A stretch of DNA of 61,538 bases from Clostridia bacterium (GCA_017536475.1 JAFXHH010000008.1:1-61538); one strand, 5' to 3'; positions 51,574 through 61,106 are shown, counted from the stretch's first letter. Numbers and translations: made by a program. Notes: generated from the sequence alone by a model not told the origin.

Positions 51574-53682
51574 ATGTTACCCACAATAAAAAAAGTAAAG
51601 CTGCCGAGATATGATTTTCCTACCGCTTGGCAGACAGTAATATTCAGAAACTACGGCTACGTCCGTACCGAGCGTATAGCAGAGGTGCTTGGCTGTGACG
51701 TTGCCACAGTTGATGCCGAGGCGAAAAGACTCGGACTCGACTACATAGATTACAGTGCAGAATTTGAGTCGCGCGGATACATAACCGTGATCAGAAACAA
51801 CTGGTATCTGTTGCCCTACGGTCAGCTTGAGCAGATTCTTGGATTTGATGAAAGCAAGCTTGATTTCGTGCTTGAAAAGGACGATTTTCTATCAACCAAG
51901 CTCGGCGGCTTCAAGCCCGAGTGCGATGAGGTGCGCTACGCGCCCTTGAATGACGAGCAGATTGCTGTCACCGAATCTCTTGCACATACTGTCGCTTCTT
52001 ATCGCGCGCAAAACCCTGCTCGTCCCTTCGATTTCTTCTCCGATTCACCCGAGCAAACGGGAATGGTCATAGAGGCGTCGGGAAAACGAATCGTTCACGG
52101 CTATCTTTCGCCCTGCGGCGACGTTTTCGTCAGCGATTGCTCGGATACTCTGCCCGAGGCTCTGCTTGAAAAATACAGAGAATCGGGAGTCAACGGCATC
52201 TGGCTGCATGGCGTTTTGTCGTCGCTCTCGCCCTATCCCTTTGTGCCCGAACTGTCGCGGGACTATCAGCTTCGCCGCGAAAATCTAGGTAAGATCATCG
52301 CGCGTTGCAAAAAGTATGGGATCAAGGTCTATTTATATATGAACGAGCCGCGCGCTCTGCCCGCCGAGGCTGACCCTAAATATGACGGTCTTATCGGCTG
52401 GAAGGGAATGAGAACGCTTTGCATGGAGAAGCAAGAGGTGCGTGACTACCTCTACTTTGCAGTCCGCGATCTGTGTGCAAGCGCCAAGGATCTTGGCGGC
52501 ATCTTCACGATAACCATGAGCGAAAACCCGACCCATTGTAATTTCCTGCCCGACACCGAATGTCCGACTTGTAAGGATATCTCTCCCGAGATCAGCGCCG
52601 CAACGGTCAACAATATCATGTGGCAGGCGATGAAGGATAGCGGCTGTGAGGGCGAGCTGATAGCAAACCTTTGGGGCTGGTCATCTTACATGGGCTGGAG
52701 CGATGATCAGATATTCCACGGAATCGATATGCTTGACCCCGAGATCTCGGTCTTGTGCGTCAGCGAATACGATCTCGATATCGAAAAGGGAGGAGTCAAG
52801 AGCCGAATCATAGACTATTCTATCTCCAACCCCGGACCGAGCGAGACCTCGAGAAAAATGATGACCAAGGCAAGAGAGGTGGGACACAAGGTCTACGCCA
52901 AGATACAGGCAAGCAATAGCTGGGAGTGCTCGGCAGTGCCCTATATTCCCGTGTTCGACCTTGTCTGTGAGCACCTTGAAAATCTCTCGGCGATCGGAGT
53001 AGAGGACTATTTCCTCACCTGGACGCAGGGCGGTTATCCCTCTCCCTCGGTAGAGCTCGCGGGAGAATACAAAAAGGGCTTCGATTTAGATAAATGGTAT
53101 GAGAAAAAGTACGGTGAGAATGCCGAAGTTGTCCACAAGGGCATAAAAAAGATCTCCGACGCTTTCAGAGAGTACCCTTTCAGCGTCAGAGCGCTCTATA
53201 TGTCGCCCAAAACGCTTGCAAGCGCAAACATGTGGGATCTTACACCCGATGAAAACAGCTCTTGTATGGTCTGTTATTCCTTTGACGACTACGAGTCGTG
53301 GATAACGCCGTACCCCTATGAAATATACGTCTCGCAGATGGAAAAGCTGCTTGATCTTTGGCAGGAAGGTATAGATATTCTCCGAGATGCCGAAAAGACT
53401 GAGCAGACCGACGAGCTTTTGCGCCTCGCGATAGCGTCCAGACTTCATTTCAAAACAGACCTTTTGCAGACCAAGTTTACAAAGGCGAAAAGAGAGGACG
53501 ACAAGGAGCTCATGCTCTGTTGTATAGACGAGGAAAAGCAAACGGCGGCAGAGCTGCTCGAGCTTGTCCGACTTGACGCGAGGATCGGCTACGAGGCATC
53601 AAACCATTATTTTTACACCGAAAGAAATCTGATCGAAAAGATCGTGAGAATGAAAGTGCTTTCGAAGCTTTTGAAAGGATAA
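51574..53682 (+). CDS. Unrecognised TIM-barrel-like protein, possible glycoside hydrolase
   Basis: 702 residues, no signal peptide. The N-terminal 110 residues contain two similar HTH-like segments (FRNYGYVRTERIAEVLG and IRNNWYLLPYGQLEQILG). Residues about 165-520 look like a glycosidase barrel: GVNGIWLHGVLSS, CKKYGIKVYLYMNEPRALP, FTITMSENPTHCNFLPDTEC with candidate acid Glu, and IANLWGWSSY. The C-terminal 150 residues are helical. It lies 26 bases before a GH38 gene and is likely co-transcribed, suggesting a role in glycan breakdown. I cannot name the family. Confidence 0.7.
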   Translation: MLPTIKKVKLPRYDFPTAWQTVIFRNYGYVRTERIAEVLGCDVATVDAEAKRLGLDYIDYSAEFESRGYITVIRNNWYLLPYGQLEQILGFDESKLDFVLEKDDFLSTKLGGFKPECDEVRYAPLNDEQIAVTESLAHTVASYRAQNPARPFDFFSDSPEQTGMVIEASGKRIVHGYLSPCGDVFVSDCSDTLPEALLEKYRESGVNGIWLHGVLSSLSPYPFVPELSRDYQLRRENLGKIIARCKKYGIKVYLYMNEPRALPAEADPKYDGLIGWKGMRTLCMEKQEVRDYLYFAVRDLCASAKDLGGIFTITMSENPTHCNFLPDTECPTCKDISPEISAATVNNIMWQAMKDSGCEGELIANLWGWSSYMGWSDDQIFHGIDMLDPEISVLCVSEYDLDIEKGGVKSRIIDYSISNPGPSETSRKMMTKAREVGHKVYAKIQASNSWECSAVPYIPVFDLVCEHLENLSAIGVEDYFLTWTQGGYPSPSVELAGEYKKGFDLDKWYEKKYGENAEVVHKGIKKISDAFREYPFSVRALYMSPKTLASANMWDLTPDENSSCMVCYSFDDYESWITPYPYEIYVSQMEKLLDLWQEGIDILRDAEKTEQTDELLRLAIASRLHFKTDLLQTKFTKAKREDDKELMLCCIDEEKQTAAELLELVRLDARIGYEASNHYFYTERNLIEKIVRMKVLSKLLKG

Positions 53683-53708
53683 ATCATCAATCCAAAGGAG
53701 ATAAACCA

Positions 53709-56123
53709 ATGAAAGAAATGCATCTTATCTGCAACGCACATATAGACCCTATATGGCAGTGGGATTGGCCTGAGGGAGCAAGCGCGACTCTGTCGACCTT
53801 TTATTCGGCAGTAAAGCTTTCCGACAAATTCGATTATATATTCTGTCACAACGAGGTCACCGTCTATAAATACGTCGAGGAATACGCTCCCGAGCTTTTT
53901 GCGCGTATACAAGAGCTCGTTAAGGCGGGAAAGTGGCATATTATGGGTGGCTGGTATCTTCAGCCCGACTGCAACACCCCCGCAGGAGAAAGCTTCGTGC
54001 GTCAGATACGCGAGGGACAGAGATATTTCAAGGAAAAATTTGGCGTTTGTCCCACTACGGCGATAAATTTTGATCCGTTCGGACACACGGTGGGACTCGT
54101 ACAGATCATCAAGAAATGCGGGCAGGACAGCTATATGTTTATGCGCCCGTATACGTCCGAGTGCGCTCTGCCGAGCGAGCAGTTTATCTGGCGCGGACTT
54201 GACGGCAGTGAGATCAAGGCAACTCGCACGGGACCCTATAGCTCATCTCTCGGAAAGAGCGCCGAGCTTATCAAGGGCAGAGCAGAGCAACAGCCGTTTT
54301 CGGTCGGCGCGGTCCTTTGGGGCGTGGGCAACCACGGCGGCGGCCCGTCTGCTAAGGACCTTGGCGATATAGAGCGCGAGCTGAAGACCTCGGGCCAGAT
54401 AAAATATATCCATTCGACCCCCGAGGAGTTCTTCTCTAAAATTGCTCCCACCGAGGTCTTTGACAGCTCTCTGCATATTTCAATGCCGGGCTGCTATACC
54501 TCTATGCATAGTGTAAAAAAGCGCCATGCTATGCTTGAAGGTGAGCTTTATCTTGCAGAAAAAATGGCAACGGTGGCTTATGCGTCGGGCGCAATGGATA
54601 AATATCCCGAGGACGAGCTTCGCGTGGCAACGCACGACCTGCTCAACGCGGAATTTCACGATATACTTCCGGGTACCTCTATAAAGTGCGGAGAGGAAGC
54701 GGGTATCCGTTTTCTCGACCACGGCTTGCTTGAAGCCGAAAAAGTCAAGATCAGGGCGTTTTTTGCTTTGTCTGCCGCGCAAAAGCCCGCAGGGGAGGGC
54801 GAATACCCGATAGTTATCTTCAACCCGCACCCCTACCGTATAAATCAGAACGTAGAGTGCGAGTTTATGCTTGCCGACCAAAATTGGAGCGATGAGATTG
54901 AGTCCTCGATAACCGTGCTCGATGAAAACGGCGAGCCTGCCGATTTTCAGGTTATAAAGGAAGAAAGCAACCTCAACCTTGACTGGAGAAAGAGGATAAT
55001 CATAAACGCAGATCTTCGTCCGCTTGAGCTTACGAGATACAGCGTTTACGTTGAATATAAAAACAAGAAGCAGACGAAAAAAGCCGAGTCGCTCGTGTTC
55101 GACAACGGCCACAAGCGCGTGGAGATAGACGAAAAAACGGGACTTCTCAAGACCTACAGAATAGATGGAGTCGACTACGTCAAAAACGGATTTGAGCTTG
55201 TCAGCTTTGACGACAATGAGGACCCTTGGGCGATGGGCGCCGATCAGCTTCGCCGAGTTGGAGTGAATGAGAGAGCGTTCGCTCTTTCCTCCGCCCCCGA
55301 CGGTGTTTTCAAGGGAATGAAGAGTATTCAGATAACCGAGGACGGCGATATATATCTCGGCGTCGAGGCGTTTTTCGAGCAGGACAATACCCGCGCGAGA
55401 ATAGCCTATAAGATCTATAAGAATAACGACGACGTGGATGTTGACGTTGACGTTTATATGGGCGATATAAACAGAATAGTAAAGCTCAAGCTGCCTTTGC
55501 TTGCAAGCGGTGAGCTGATAGGACAGACCGCATTTGGTACTCAAAGACTTTTCACCGATGCAAGAGAGAACGTAGCGCACCGCTTTATCGCTATCGACGG
55601 TGAGGGTAAGCGCCCCGTGCTGATGAACAAGGACGTTTACGGCAGTCATTATGAAAATCAAGCGTTGTATATGTCCTTGGTAAGAGGAGTTACCTATTGC
55701 GCTCATCCTATTGCAGAAAGAGCGCTCGTTCCCTCGGATAAGTTTACCAAAAAGATGGATCAGGGAGAATGCTCCTTCTCGTTCAGACTCAGCGTAGCAG
55801 ATCGCGCTCATCTTGAGAAAAAGGCTCAGGAATTCACGCAAAAGCCTTACGCCTTAAATGTTTTCCCCGTGCCGACCGAGAAGAGAGAGCGCGGCGCGTT
55901 TGACGTGAGCATCGAAAGCGAAAGCATCTGCTGCGTAGCGATCAAGAAGGCAGACGGCAGAGAAGCCGTAATATTCAGATTGCTCAACAACACCGACGCA
56001 TGCGTAAGCACCGATATTGTCGTCAACGGAGCGAAGCTTTCTCTCTCGTTTGGACGATTTGAGGTAAAAACGGTGATCTGGGAGAACGGGCGGCTTGTGC
56101 AAAGCAATGAATTGATAATATAA
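53709..56123 (+). CDS. GH38 family alpha-mannosidase
   Basis: 804 residues, without signal peptide, so probably cytoplasmic. Zinc ligands are His11 and Asp13 in CNAHIDPIWQWDW, the nucleophile is Asp122 in NFDPFGHTVG, and later metal/substrate residues lie in LNAEFHDILPGTS near 315-327. A beta-rich C-terminal half follows, as in retaining alpha-mannosidases of this family. AAAGGAG precedes the ATG. Together with the unrecognised 702-residue protein it suggests use of mannose-containing glycans. Confidence 0.92.
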   Translation: MKEMHLICNAHIDPIWQWDWPEGASATLSTFYSAVKLSDKFDYIFCHNEVTVYKYVEEYAPELFARIQELVKAGKWHIMGGWYLQPDCNTPAGESFVRQIREGQRYFKEKFGVCPTTAINFDPFGHTVGLVQIIKKCGQDSYMFMRPYTSECALPSEQFIWRGLDGSEIKATRTGPYSSSLGKSAELIKGRAEQQPFSVGAVLWGVGNHGGGPSAKDLGDIERELKTSGQIKYIHSTPEEFFSKIAPTEVFDSSLHISMPGCYTSMHSVKKRHAMLEGELYLAEKMATVAYASGAMDKYPEDELRVATHDLLNAEFHDILPGTSIKCGEEAGIRFLDHGLLEAEKVKIRAFFALSAAQKPAGEGEYPIVIFNPHPYRINQNVECEFMLADQNWSDEIESSITVLDENGEPADFQVIKEESNLNLDWRKRIIINADLRPLELTRYSVYVEYKNKKQTKKAESLVFDNGHKRVEIDEKTGLLKTYRIDGVDYVKNGFELVSFDDNEDPWAMGADQLRRVGVNERAFALSSAPDGVFKGMKSIQITEDGDIYLGVEAFFEQDNTRARIAYKIYKNNDDVDVDVDVYMGDINRIVKLKLPLLASGELIGQTAFGTQRLFTDARENVAHRFIAIDGEGKRPVLMNKDVYGSHYENQALYMSLVRGVTYCAHPIAERALVPSDKFTKKMDQGECSFSFRLSVADRAHLEKKAQEFTQKPYALNVFPVPTEKRERGAFDVSIESESICCVAIKKADGREAVIFRLLNNTDACVSTDIVVNGAKLSLSFGRFEVKTVIWENGRLVQSNELII

Positions 56124-56182
56124 TTTGTGCTGTAACGCTATGATATGCCATTGTGTTTCGGCATATCTGTTGGAGGACGATA

Positions 56183-57070
56183 ATGGAGAAAAAACTGATA
56201 AATAGCGAAGCGGCAATCCAAAATCGATTTTGTGATTTGCACATGCACTCCGTATATTCGGACGGCAGTTACACCCCAACCGAGCTTATCGACGAGGCAG
56301 AGAGAATAGGACTTTATGCGATCGCGCTCTGCGATCATAACGGAGTCGGCGGTCTGCCCGAGTTTCTGGAGTCGGCGAAGGGAAAAAGCGTTACAGCCGT
56401 GGCGGGTGCTGAATTTTCAACGGATTATAAGGATAAGGAGCTGCATATCCTTGCGCTTGGAATTCGTCCCGAGTGCTTCGGCGAGATAAGTGCGCTGATG
56501 GAGGACGTTTGTCGGAGAAAGGAGCAGAGCAACGTTGAGCTTGTAGAGGCGCTTGCGCGCGCAGGCTACGTTGTGGACTATGAAAAAATAAAGGCGCAAA
56601 AAAGCGGCAAATATATAAATCGCGCGCATATCGCGGCAGAGCTGATGGCAAACGGATACGTCGGTTCTATCAAGGAGGCATTCGTGCGCCTTGTTGCTAA
56701 AGACGGAGGCTTTTATAAAGAGCCCAAGCGTCCCTCTGCCTTTGAAATGATCGAATTTATCAAGAAAATAGGCGCGGTGGCGGTGCTTGCACATCCTTTT
56801 TTGAATCTTGACGAGAGGGAGCTGAGAGAATTTCTTCCGCAAGCCAAGGAACACGGTCTTGATGGGATCGAGACCTTGTATTCCGACTACGACGCGGAAA
56901 CGACCGCGCTGTCGAGAAGGATAGCCGCGGAGTATGGGCTTATGGAAAGCGGAGGCAGTGATTTCCATGGTGCAAACAGACCGCACGTATCAATGGGCAA
57001 GGGCGCGGGCGCTCTTGCGATCCCCGCGGCTTTTGCCGAGAGAATAATCGACCGCGCAAAAAGAAAATAA
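56183..57070 (+). CDS. PHP-domain phosphoesterase
   Basis: 295 residues. FCDLHMHSVYSDGSYTP near 16 is the first PHP metal motif; CDHNGVGG, AGAEFSTDY, VLAHPF and GGSDFHGANRPH complete the set. The length fits the YciV/RNase AM-like branch that hydrolyses 3',5'-nucleoside bisphosphates or short RNA 5' ends. GGAGG fixes the ATG at 56183; longer readings lack support. Confidence 0.9.
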   Translation: MEKKLINSEAAIQNRFCDLHMHSVYSDGSYTPTELIDEAERIGLYAIALCDHNGVGGLPEFLESAKGKSVTAVAGAEFSTDYKDKELHILALGIRPECFGEISALMEDVCRRKEQSNVELVEALARAGYVVDYEKIKAQKSGKYINRAHIAAELMANGYVGSIKEAFVRLVAKDGGFYKEPKRPSAFEMIEFIKKIGAVAVLAHPFLNLDERELREFLPQAKEHGLDGIETLYSDYDAETTALSRRIAAEYGLMESGGSDFHGANRPHVSMGKGAGALAIPAAFAERIIDRAKRK

Positions 57071-57134
57071 TTGAACATACCGAAATGAATCTGAAAAAAT
57101 GTCCTTACAGAGAGAGCAATGAAAGGAAATATAA

Positions 57135-58547
57135 ATGCGTAAGACAAAAATAGTGTGTACCCTTGGTCCCGCGACCGACTCCAAGGAGATCATAAAGGGA
57201 CTTTGCGAGGCGGGAATGAACGTGGCGAGATTGAATTTCTCTCACGGTACTTATGAAGATCATCAAAAAAGAATCGACCTTGTCAAGAGCGTTCGATCGG
57301 AATTGAATCTTCCGATCGCTATTATGCTAGACACAAAAGGGCCCGAATACCGTATCAAGACGTTCGAGAACGGCAAGATCAGCTTGTCGGACGGAGATAA
57401 ATTTACCTTTACCTCGGACGAGGTCGTTGGAAATGAGCATATCGTCTCGGTAAGCTATGCAAATCTGCCTCGTGAATTGATCGTGGGAGATACCATCCTG
57501 CTCAATAACGGACTGCTTACCTTCAAGGTCGAAAATATCGACGGAAGCAACATTGACTGTCGCGTGCTTTGCGGCGGAGAGCTTTCCGACCGTAAGAGCA
57601 TGAGCTTTCCGTGCAAGGTGATGAAGCAAACATACCTTTCCGAACAGGATAAGAACGACATTCGCTTCGGCATCGAAAACGGGGTGGATTATATCGCCTG
57701 CTCGTTCGTTTCGGGCAAGCAGGATCTTATAGACGTTCGCGAATATCTCAAGGAGCTGGATGCAGATAATATCGAGCTTATTGCAAAGATAGAAAATCAG
57801 TCGGGCGTGGACAACATCGAAGAAATATGCGAATATTGCGACGGAATTATGGTCGCACGAGGAGATATGGGAGTGGAGATCCCCTTTGAGCATCTTCCCA
57901 CGATACAGAAAAAGCTTATTACCAAGTGCCGTTTGCTTGGCAAGAGAGTCATTACCGCGACCGAGATGCTTGAATCAATGATATCAAATCCCCGTCCGAC
58001 GAGAGCCGAGATCTCCGACGTTGCAAACGCGGTCTACGACGGCACGAGCGCGATCATGCTCTCGGGTGAGACCGCCGCGGGAAAATATCCCGTTCAGGCA
58101 GTTGCTACGATGGCGAAGATCGCCGAGACGACCGAGAGCAGCATCGATTACAAAAAGCGCTTCTATAATGCGGAATTCAAGATCAGAAATTCTATCGACG
58201 CGATCTCCCACTCGACCTGCGGTATGGCTATCGATATCGATGCGAAGGCTATCGTTGCGTGCTCTTTGTCGGGAATGACCGCGCGCATGGTTTCCCGTTT
58301 CCGTTCTCCCGTCGACATCATCGGCCTGACCACCAATGAAACGACTTGGCGCAGGCTTGCGCTCTCTTGGGGAGTTATCCCCGCTATGTGCGAGGAATTC
58401 ACGTCGACCGACGTGCTGTTCTACACGGCAAAGAAGATCGCATCAAGGACTCTGGATCTGAAAAAGGGCGATAAGATCGTCATAACAGGCGGAGATACCA
58501 CGGGTAAATCGGGAAATACCAACCTGATCAAGATACAAGACATATAA
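57135..58547 (+). CDS. pyk: Pyruvate kinase
   Basis: Last glycolytic step, PEP + ADP to pyruvate + ATP. 470 residues, without the extra C-terminal PEP-utiliser domain that many Bacilli carry. RLNFSHGTYEDH near 33, MLDTKGPEYR near 64, IAKIENQSGVDNIEEI near 216 and MVARGDMGVEIP near 238 cover the active site. AAAGGAAAT precedes the ATG. A bidirectional terminator follows. Confidence 0.97.
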   Translation: MRKTKIVCTLGPATDSKEIIKGLCEAGMNVARLNFSHGTYEDHQKRIDLVKSVRSELNLPIAIMLDTKGPEYRIKTFENGKISLSDGDKFTFTSDEVVGNEHIVSVSYANLPRELIVGDTILLNNGLLTFKVENIDGSNIDCRVLCGGELSDRKSMSFPCKVMKQTYLSEQDKNDIRFGIENGVDYIACSFVSGKQDLIDVREYLKELDADNIELIAKIENQSGVDNIEEICEYCDGIMVARGDMGVEIPFEHLPTIQKKLITKCRLLGKRVITATEMLESMISNPRPTRAEISDVANAVYDGTSAIMLSGETAAGKYPVQAVATMAKIAETTESSIDYKKRFYNAEFKIRNSIDAISHSTCGMAIDIDAKAIVACSLSGMTARMVSRFRSPVDIIGLTTNETTWRRLALSWGVIPAMCEEFTSTDVLFYTAKKIASRTLDLKKGDKIVITGGDTTGKSGNTNLIKIQDI

Positions 58548-58551
58548 AAAA

Positions 58552-58592
58552 AGTTAAGAGATCCGCCGAAAGCTCGGCGGATCTCTTTGTAT
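58552..58592. terminator. Bidirectional terminator between pyk and the DtxR gene
   Basis: AGAGATCCGCCGA-AAGC-TCGGCGGATCTCT with an A run before and CTTTG after. Confidence 0.88.
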
Positions 58593-58603
58593 ATGTAAGC
58601 GTT

Positions 58604-58978
58604 TTATTTGCGATTCTCTGACTCGGCAAATTTTTTGATCGCCTCGAACGAAGCCTCGCTTATGTGGTGCTCGATCTTGCAAGCATCGTCTGCCGCGGTC
58701 TCCTTGTCAACTCCGATACGAATGAGAAACTCGGTAAGCAGGGTATGGCGCTCGTACATCTTGTTCGCGATCTCAAGGCCCGTGTCGGTCAAGGTGATGT
58801 AGCCGTGCTCGTCGACCTCGATATAATCCGCGCCCTTGAGAATACTCATCGCGCGGCTGACGGAGGGCTTGCTATAACCCATATATTCGCTTATGTCGAT
58901 AGCTCTGACCGAGCCGTTTTTCTTTGATAGCACGTGTATCGTTTCAAGATACATCTCGCCCGATTCCTGTATATGCAT
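58604..58978 (-). CDS. DtxR/MntR-family metal-dependent repressor
   Basis: 124 residues. The winged helix (VRAIDISEYMGYSKPSVSRAMSIL) and dimerisation/metal domain with ligands in YLETIHVL, ERHTLLTEFLIRIGV and ACKIEHHISEASFEAIKKF match MntR-type proteins without the SH3 domain. It probably senses Mn or Fe. AAGGAGGGG precedes the ATG. No target gene is adjacent; a dyad over its own promoter suggests autoregulation. Confidence 0.9.
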   Translation of the reverse strand: MHIQESGEMYLETIHVLSKKNGSVRAIDISEYMGYSKPSVSRAMSILKGADYIEVDEHGYITLTDTGLEIANKMYERHTLLTEFLIRIGVDKETAADDACKIEHHISEASFEAIKKFAESENRK

Positions 58979-59001
58979 CGTACCCCTCCTTTTTTATTTG
59001 T

Positions 59002-59037
59002 TGATATAAGTATATCATAGTTTACCCGAAAAAGCAA
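59002..59037 (-). promoter_or_regulatory. Promoter and dyad of the DtxR-family gene
   Basis: Minus-strand TTGCTT (59037-59032), 17-base spacer, TATACT (59014-59009). A palindrome TGATATA-AG-TATATCA (59002-59017) overlies the -10 box. Confidence 0.65.
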
Positions 59038-59074
59038 GTCTTTTTTGTGACTTTTCGCGGAAGCATGCGTCGCC

Positions 59075-59103
59075 TTGACAAAGTCCGCGGCTTGTGGTAC
59101 AAT
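59075..59103 (+). promoter_or_regulatory. First promoter of the MerR gene
   Basis: TTGACA (59075-59080), 17-base spacer, TACAAT (59098-59103). Confidence 0.6.
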
Positions 59104-59153
59104 AATTTTAATAAAAAATCTTGATTTTTGAAAAAATCATCTAACGTAGGGTA

Positions 59154-59184
59154 TTGCTCGTGACGCAGCGTAATGTTGTATAAT
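59154..59184 (+). promoter_or_regulatory. MerR-type promoter with 19-bp spacer
   Basis: TTGCTC (59154-59159), a 19-base spacer with the dyad TGACGC-A-GCGTAA, and TATAAT (59179-59184). The overlong spacer with a central dyad is the hallmark of MerR-activated promoters. Confidence 0.7.
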
Positions 59185-59249
59185 AAGCGTGCAGGGCGGG
59201 GAAACGCGCACAAAACTCTGCCGTGACAAAATCAAGAAAGGAGAAAACT

Positions 59250-59978
59250 ATGTCCAGATATACGACGGGTGAGATGGCAAAGCTGTGCTCGGTCTCGGTC
59301 AGAACCGTTCAATATTACGATACCAGAGGTTTGCTGACTCCCAGCGAGCTGAGCGAGGGCGGCAGAAGACTCTATTCCGACGAAGATCTTAAAAAGATGA
59401 AAACGATCTGCTTTCTTCGTGATATAGGACTTCCGATAAACGCTATCACAAAGCTTTTTGAGGAGGGGAACTCGGAAAAGACTATCCTGCTTCTGCTTGA
59501 GCAGCAAAAGGAGCTTTTGGAGAGCGAAATGTCCGAAAGGCAGGAAAAACTGAAGATCATCGAGGAGCTGACAAGAGAAATAAAGAACACTCCGAACGTC
59601 TCTGCCGAGAAAATAGGGGATATAGTGAGATTTATGGAAAACAAGAAGAAAAGAAGAAGGACCCTCGCGGTTATGATAGCCATTGCTGTGGCAATGGAGC
59701 TTATTGAGATAGGAACTGTTGTTTTGTGGATCTCTACGGGCATTTGGTGGCCCTTTGCCGTGGGAATGCCGATATTGATCGCGCTTGGAGTTTGGTTTTC
59801 TGCATATTACTATAAGAAGACCGCCTACCTTTGCCCTGAATGTAATACGGTCTTCAAGCCGAGCTTCAAATCAATGTTTTGGGCGGCTCATACCCCTCGC
59901 ACAAGAAAACTGACCTGCTCACATTGCGGAGTCAAGAGCTATTGCGTTGAGGTCTACGACGAAAACAGCGATAAATAA
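59250..59978 (+). CDS. MerR-family regulator fused to membrane helices and a zinc ribbon
   Basis: 242 residues. An N-terminal MerR HTH (RYTTGEMAKLCSVSVRTVQYYDTRGLLTPSE) and a coiled dimer helix (about 75-125) are followed by two membrane helices (about 145-165 and 170-185). A C-terminal double-CxxC ribbon (CPECNTVF ... CSHCGVKSYC) ends the protein. It may therefore sense a signal at the membrane. The ATG at 59250 follows GAAAGGAG. It lies behind a 19-bp-spacer promoter and is probably autoregulated. Confidence 0.88.
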   Translation: MSRYTTGEMAKLCSVSVRTVQYYDTRGLLTPSELSEGGRRLYSDEDLKKMKTICFLRDIGLPINAITKLFEEGNSEKTILLLLEQQKELLESEMSERQEKLKIIEELTREIKNTPNVSAEKIGDIVRFMENKKKRRRTLAVMIAIAVAMELIEIGTVVLWISTGIWWPFAVGMPILIALGVWFSAYYYKKTAYLCPECNTVFKPSFKSMFWAAHTPRTRKLTCSHCGVKSYCVEVYDENSDK

Positions 59979-60007
59979 TAAAATTCGGCTTCAAATTTTA
60001 TTGGATC

Positions 60008-60048
60008 AATAAAAAATCCGACTCCGCGAGGGAGTCGGATTTTTTAAA
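60008..60048. terminator. Bidirectional terminator
   Basis: AAAATCCGACTCC-GCGA-GGGAGTCGGATTTTTT between converging genes. Confidence 0.88.
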
Positions 60049-60050
60049 CG

Positions 60051-61031
60051 TTAAAAACCGTTGTAATAATTATTGTTGTTATAATTGTTATTGTTTCCGT
60101 TGTTGCCCTTGTAGCTGCCGTCGTCCTCGCTCTTTTTCTTGTTGGCTTTTACAGCCTTTACTATAAGGACTATAGCTACTACGATCATACCGATGGCAAA
60201 AATGACCGTGACGATGTCAGCGAAGCTGATAGTCTTGGGGAATACTTCCTCAATATCCTCGACTACCACGACCACGGGAATGCCCGTTGTATTTGTAAAA
60301 TGCTCGAGGGCGGCGTCTACCGTGGATTCGGTGAGATGAATACTGGATCGATTTGTCAGATGTGATTTGTAATCTCTGTCTTGATTGTTGCAGATATAGC
60401 TCGACTCAAGGCCGAGAGCGTCCACGCGGTCCGCCATCGTGTACATTACCGCCGCGATGCCCGAATCAAGCGAATATTTGTAGGTGTCGCTGTTGATCGC
60501 AGAGGAAGCGATTGCTCTGCCGAATTCGGTCTGCTCGTTGCCGAACATATAGTTTATTCTTGTGTTTACGTGGTCGCCTACCCACGCGATGAATGCGTAA
60601 TCGTAGTATTCTTCGTCCTCAACGAGAAATACGATGAGAAGATTGTCCTCGTAATCCTTCGTAGCACCGAATTCAACCGCGTATTGCTGATCGGCGTAAT
60701 CCTGTAGCTTGTACTCGTCGTAGGTCGAAACTCCACCGCGGGTGACGTTTGAAAATGCCGAGCCTATCGTGCCGAGCAAGATGACTCCCGAGAATATTAT
60801 GAGAAAGAAGGGGAGCATGAGCATGGAGAGCATTCCTCCAAGACAACCGCCGCCGTATCCGTAACGGCGAGGTCCCCAATATCCTCCGTAAAATCCTCTG
60901 TGATAATGGCGAGGTCCTCTCGGTCCTCCTCCAAATCCGCCGCCTCGATGACCTCCGCCGAAGCCGCCGCCACCGCCAAATCCTCCTCTTGAGCCACCGC
61001 CACCGCGTGCTCCTCCTCCGGGTCCCGGCAT
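60051..61031 (-). CDS. Gly-rich membrane protein of unknown function
   Basis: About 326 residues. The N-terminal 65 residues are Gly/Arg/Phe/Tyr-rich (GGGFGGG, RGGF, RRYGYGGG). A membrane helix follows at about 70-92, then an acidic domain (about 110-255), a second helix (about 262-285) and an Asn/Tyr-rich tail. The middle domain, with LLIVFLVEDEEYYDYAFIAWVG, resembles TPM-type domains only weakly. The ATG 61031 follows AAGGAGG. A TTGAAA/TACAAT promoter lies at 61078-61106. Confidence 0.75.
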   Translation of the reverse strand: MPGPGGGARGGGGSRGGFGGGGGFGGGHRGGGFGGGPRGPRHYHRGFYGGYWGPRRYGYGGGCLGGMLSMLMLPFFLIIFSGVILLGTIGSAFSNVTRGGVSTYDEYKLQDYADQQYAVEFGATKDYEDNLLIVFLVEDEEYYDYAFIAWVGDHVNTRINYMFGNEQTEFGRAIASSAINSDTYKYSLDSGIAAVMYTMADRVDALGLESSYICNNQDRDYKSHLTNRSSIHLTESTVDAALEHFTNTTGIPVVVVVEDIEEVFPKTISFADIVTVIFAIGMIVVAIVLIVKAVKANKKKSEDDGSYKGNNGNNNNYNNNNYYNGF

Positions 61032-61077
61032 AGTAAAATCCTCCTTCAAAATCGTTAGATCGCAATTCTTTAGTTAT

Positions 61078-61106
61078 ATTGTACCATGAATTTAATCCAA
61101 TTTCAA
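61078..61106 (-). promoter_or_regulatory. Promoter of the Gly-rich membrane protein gene
   Basis: Minus-strand TTGAAA (61106-61101), 17-base spacer, TACAAT (61083-61078). Confidence 0.65.
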
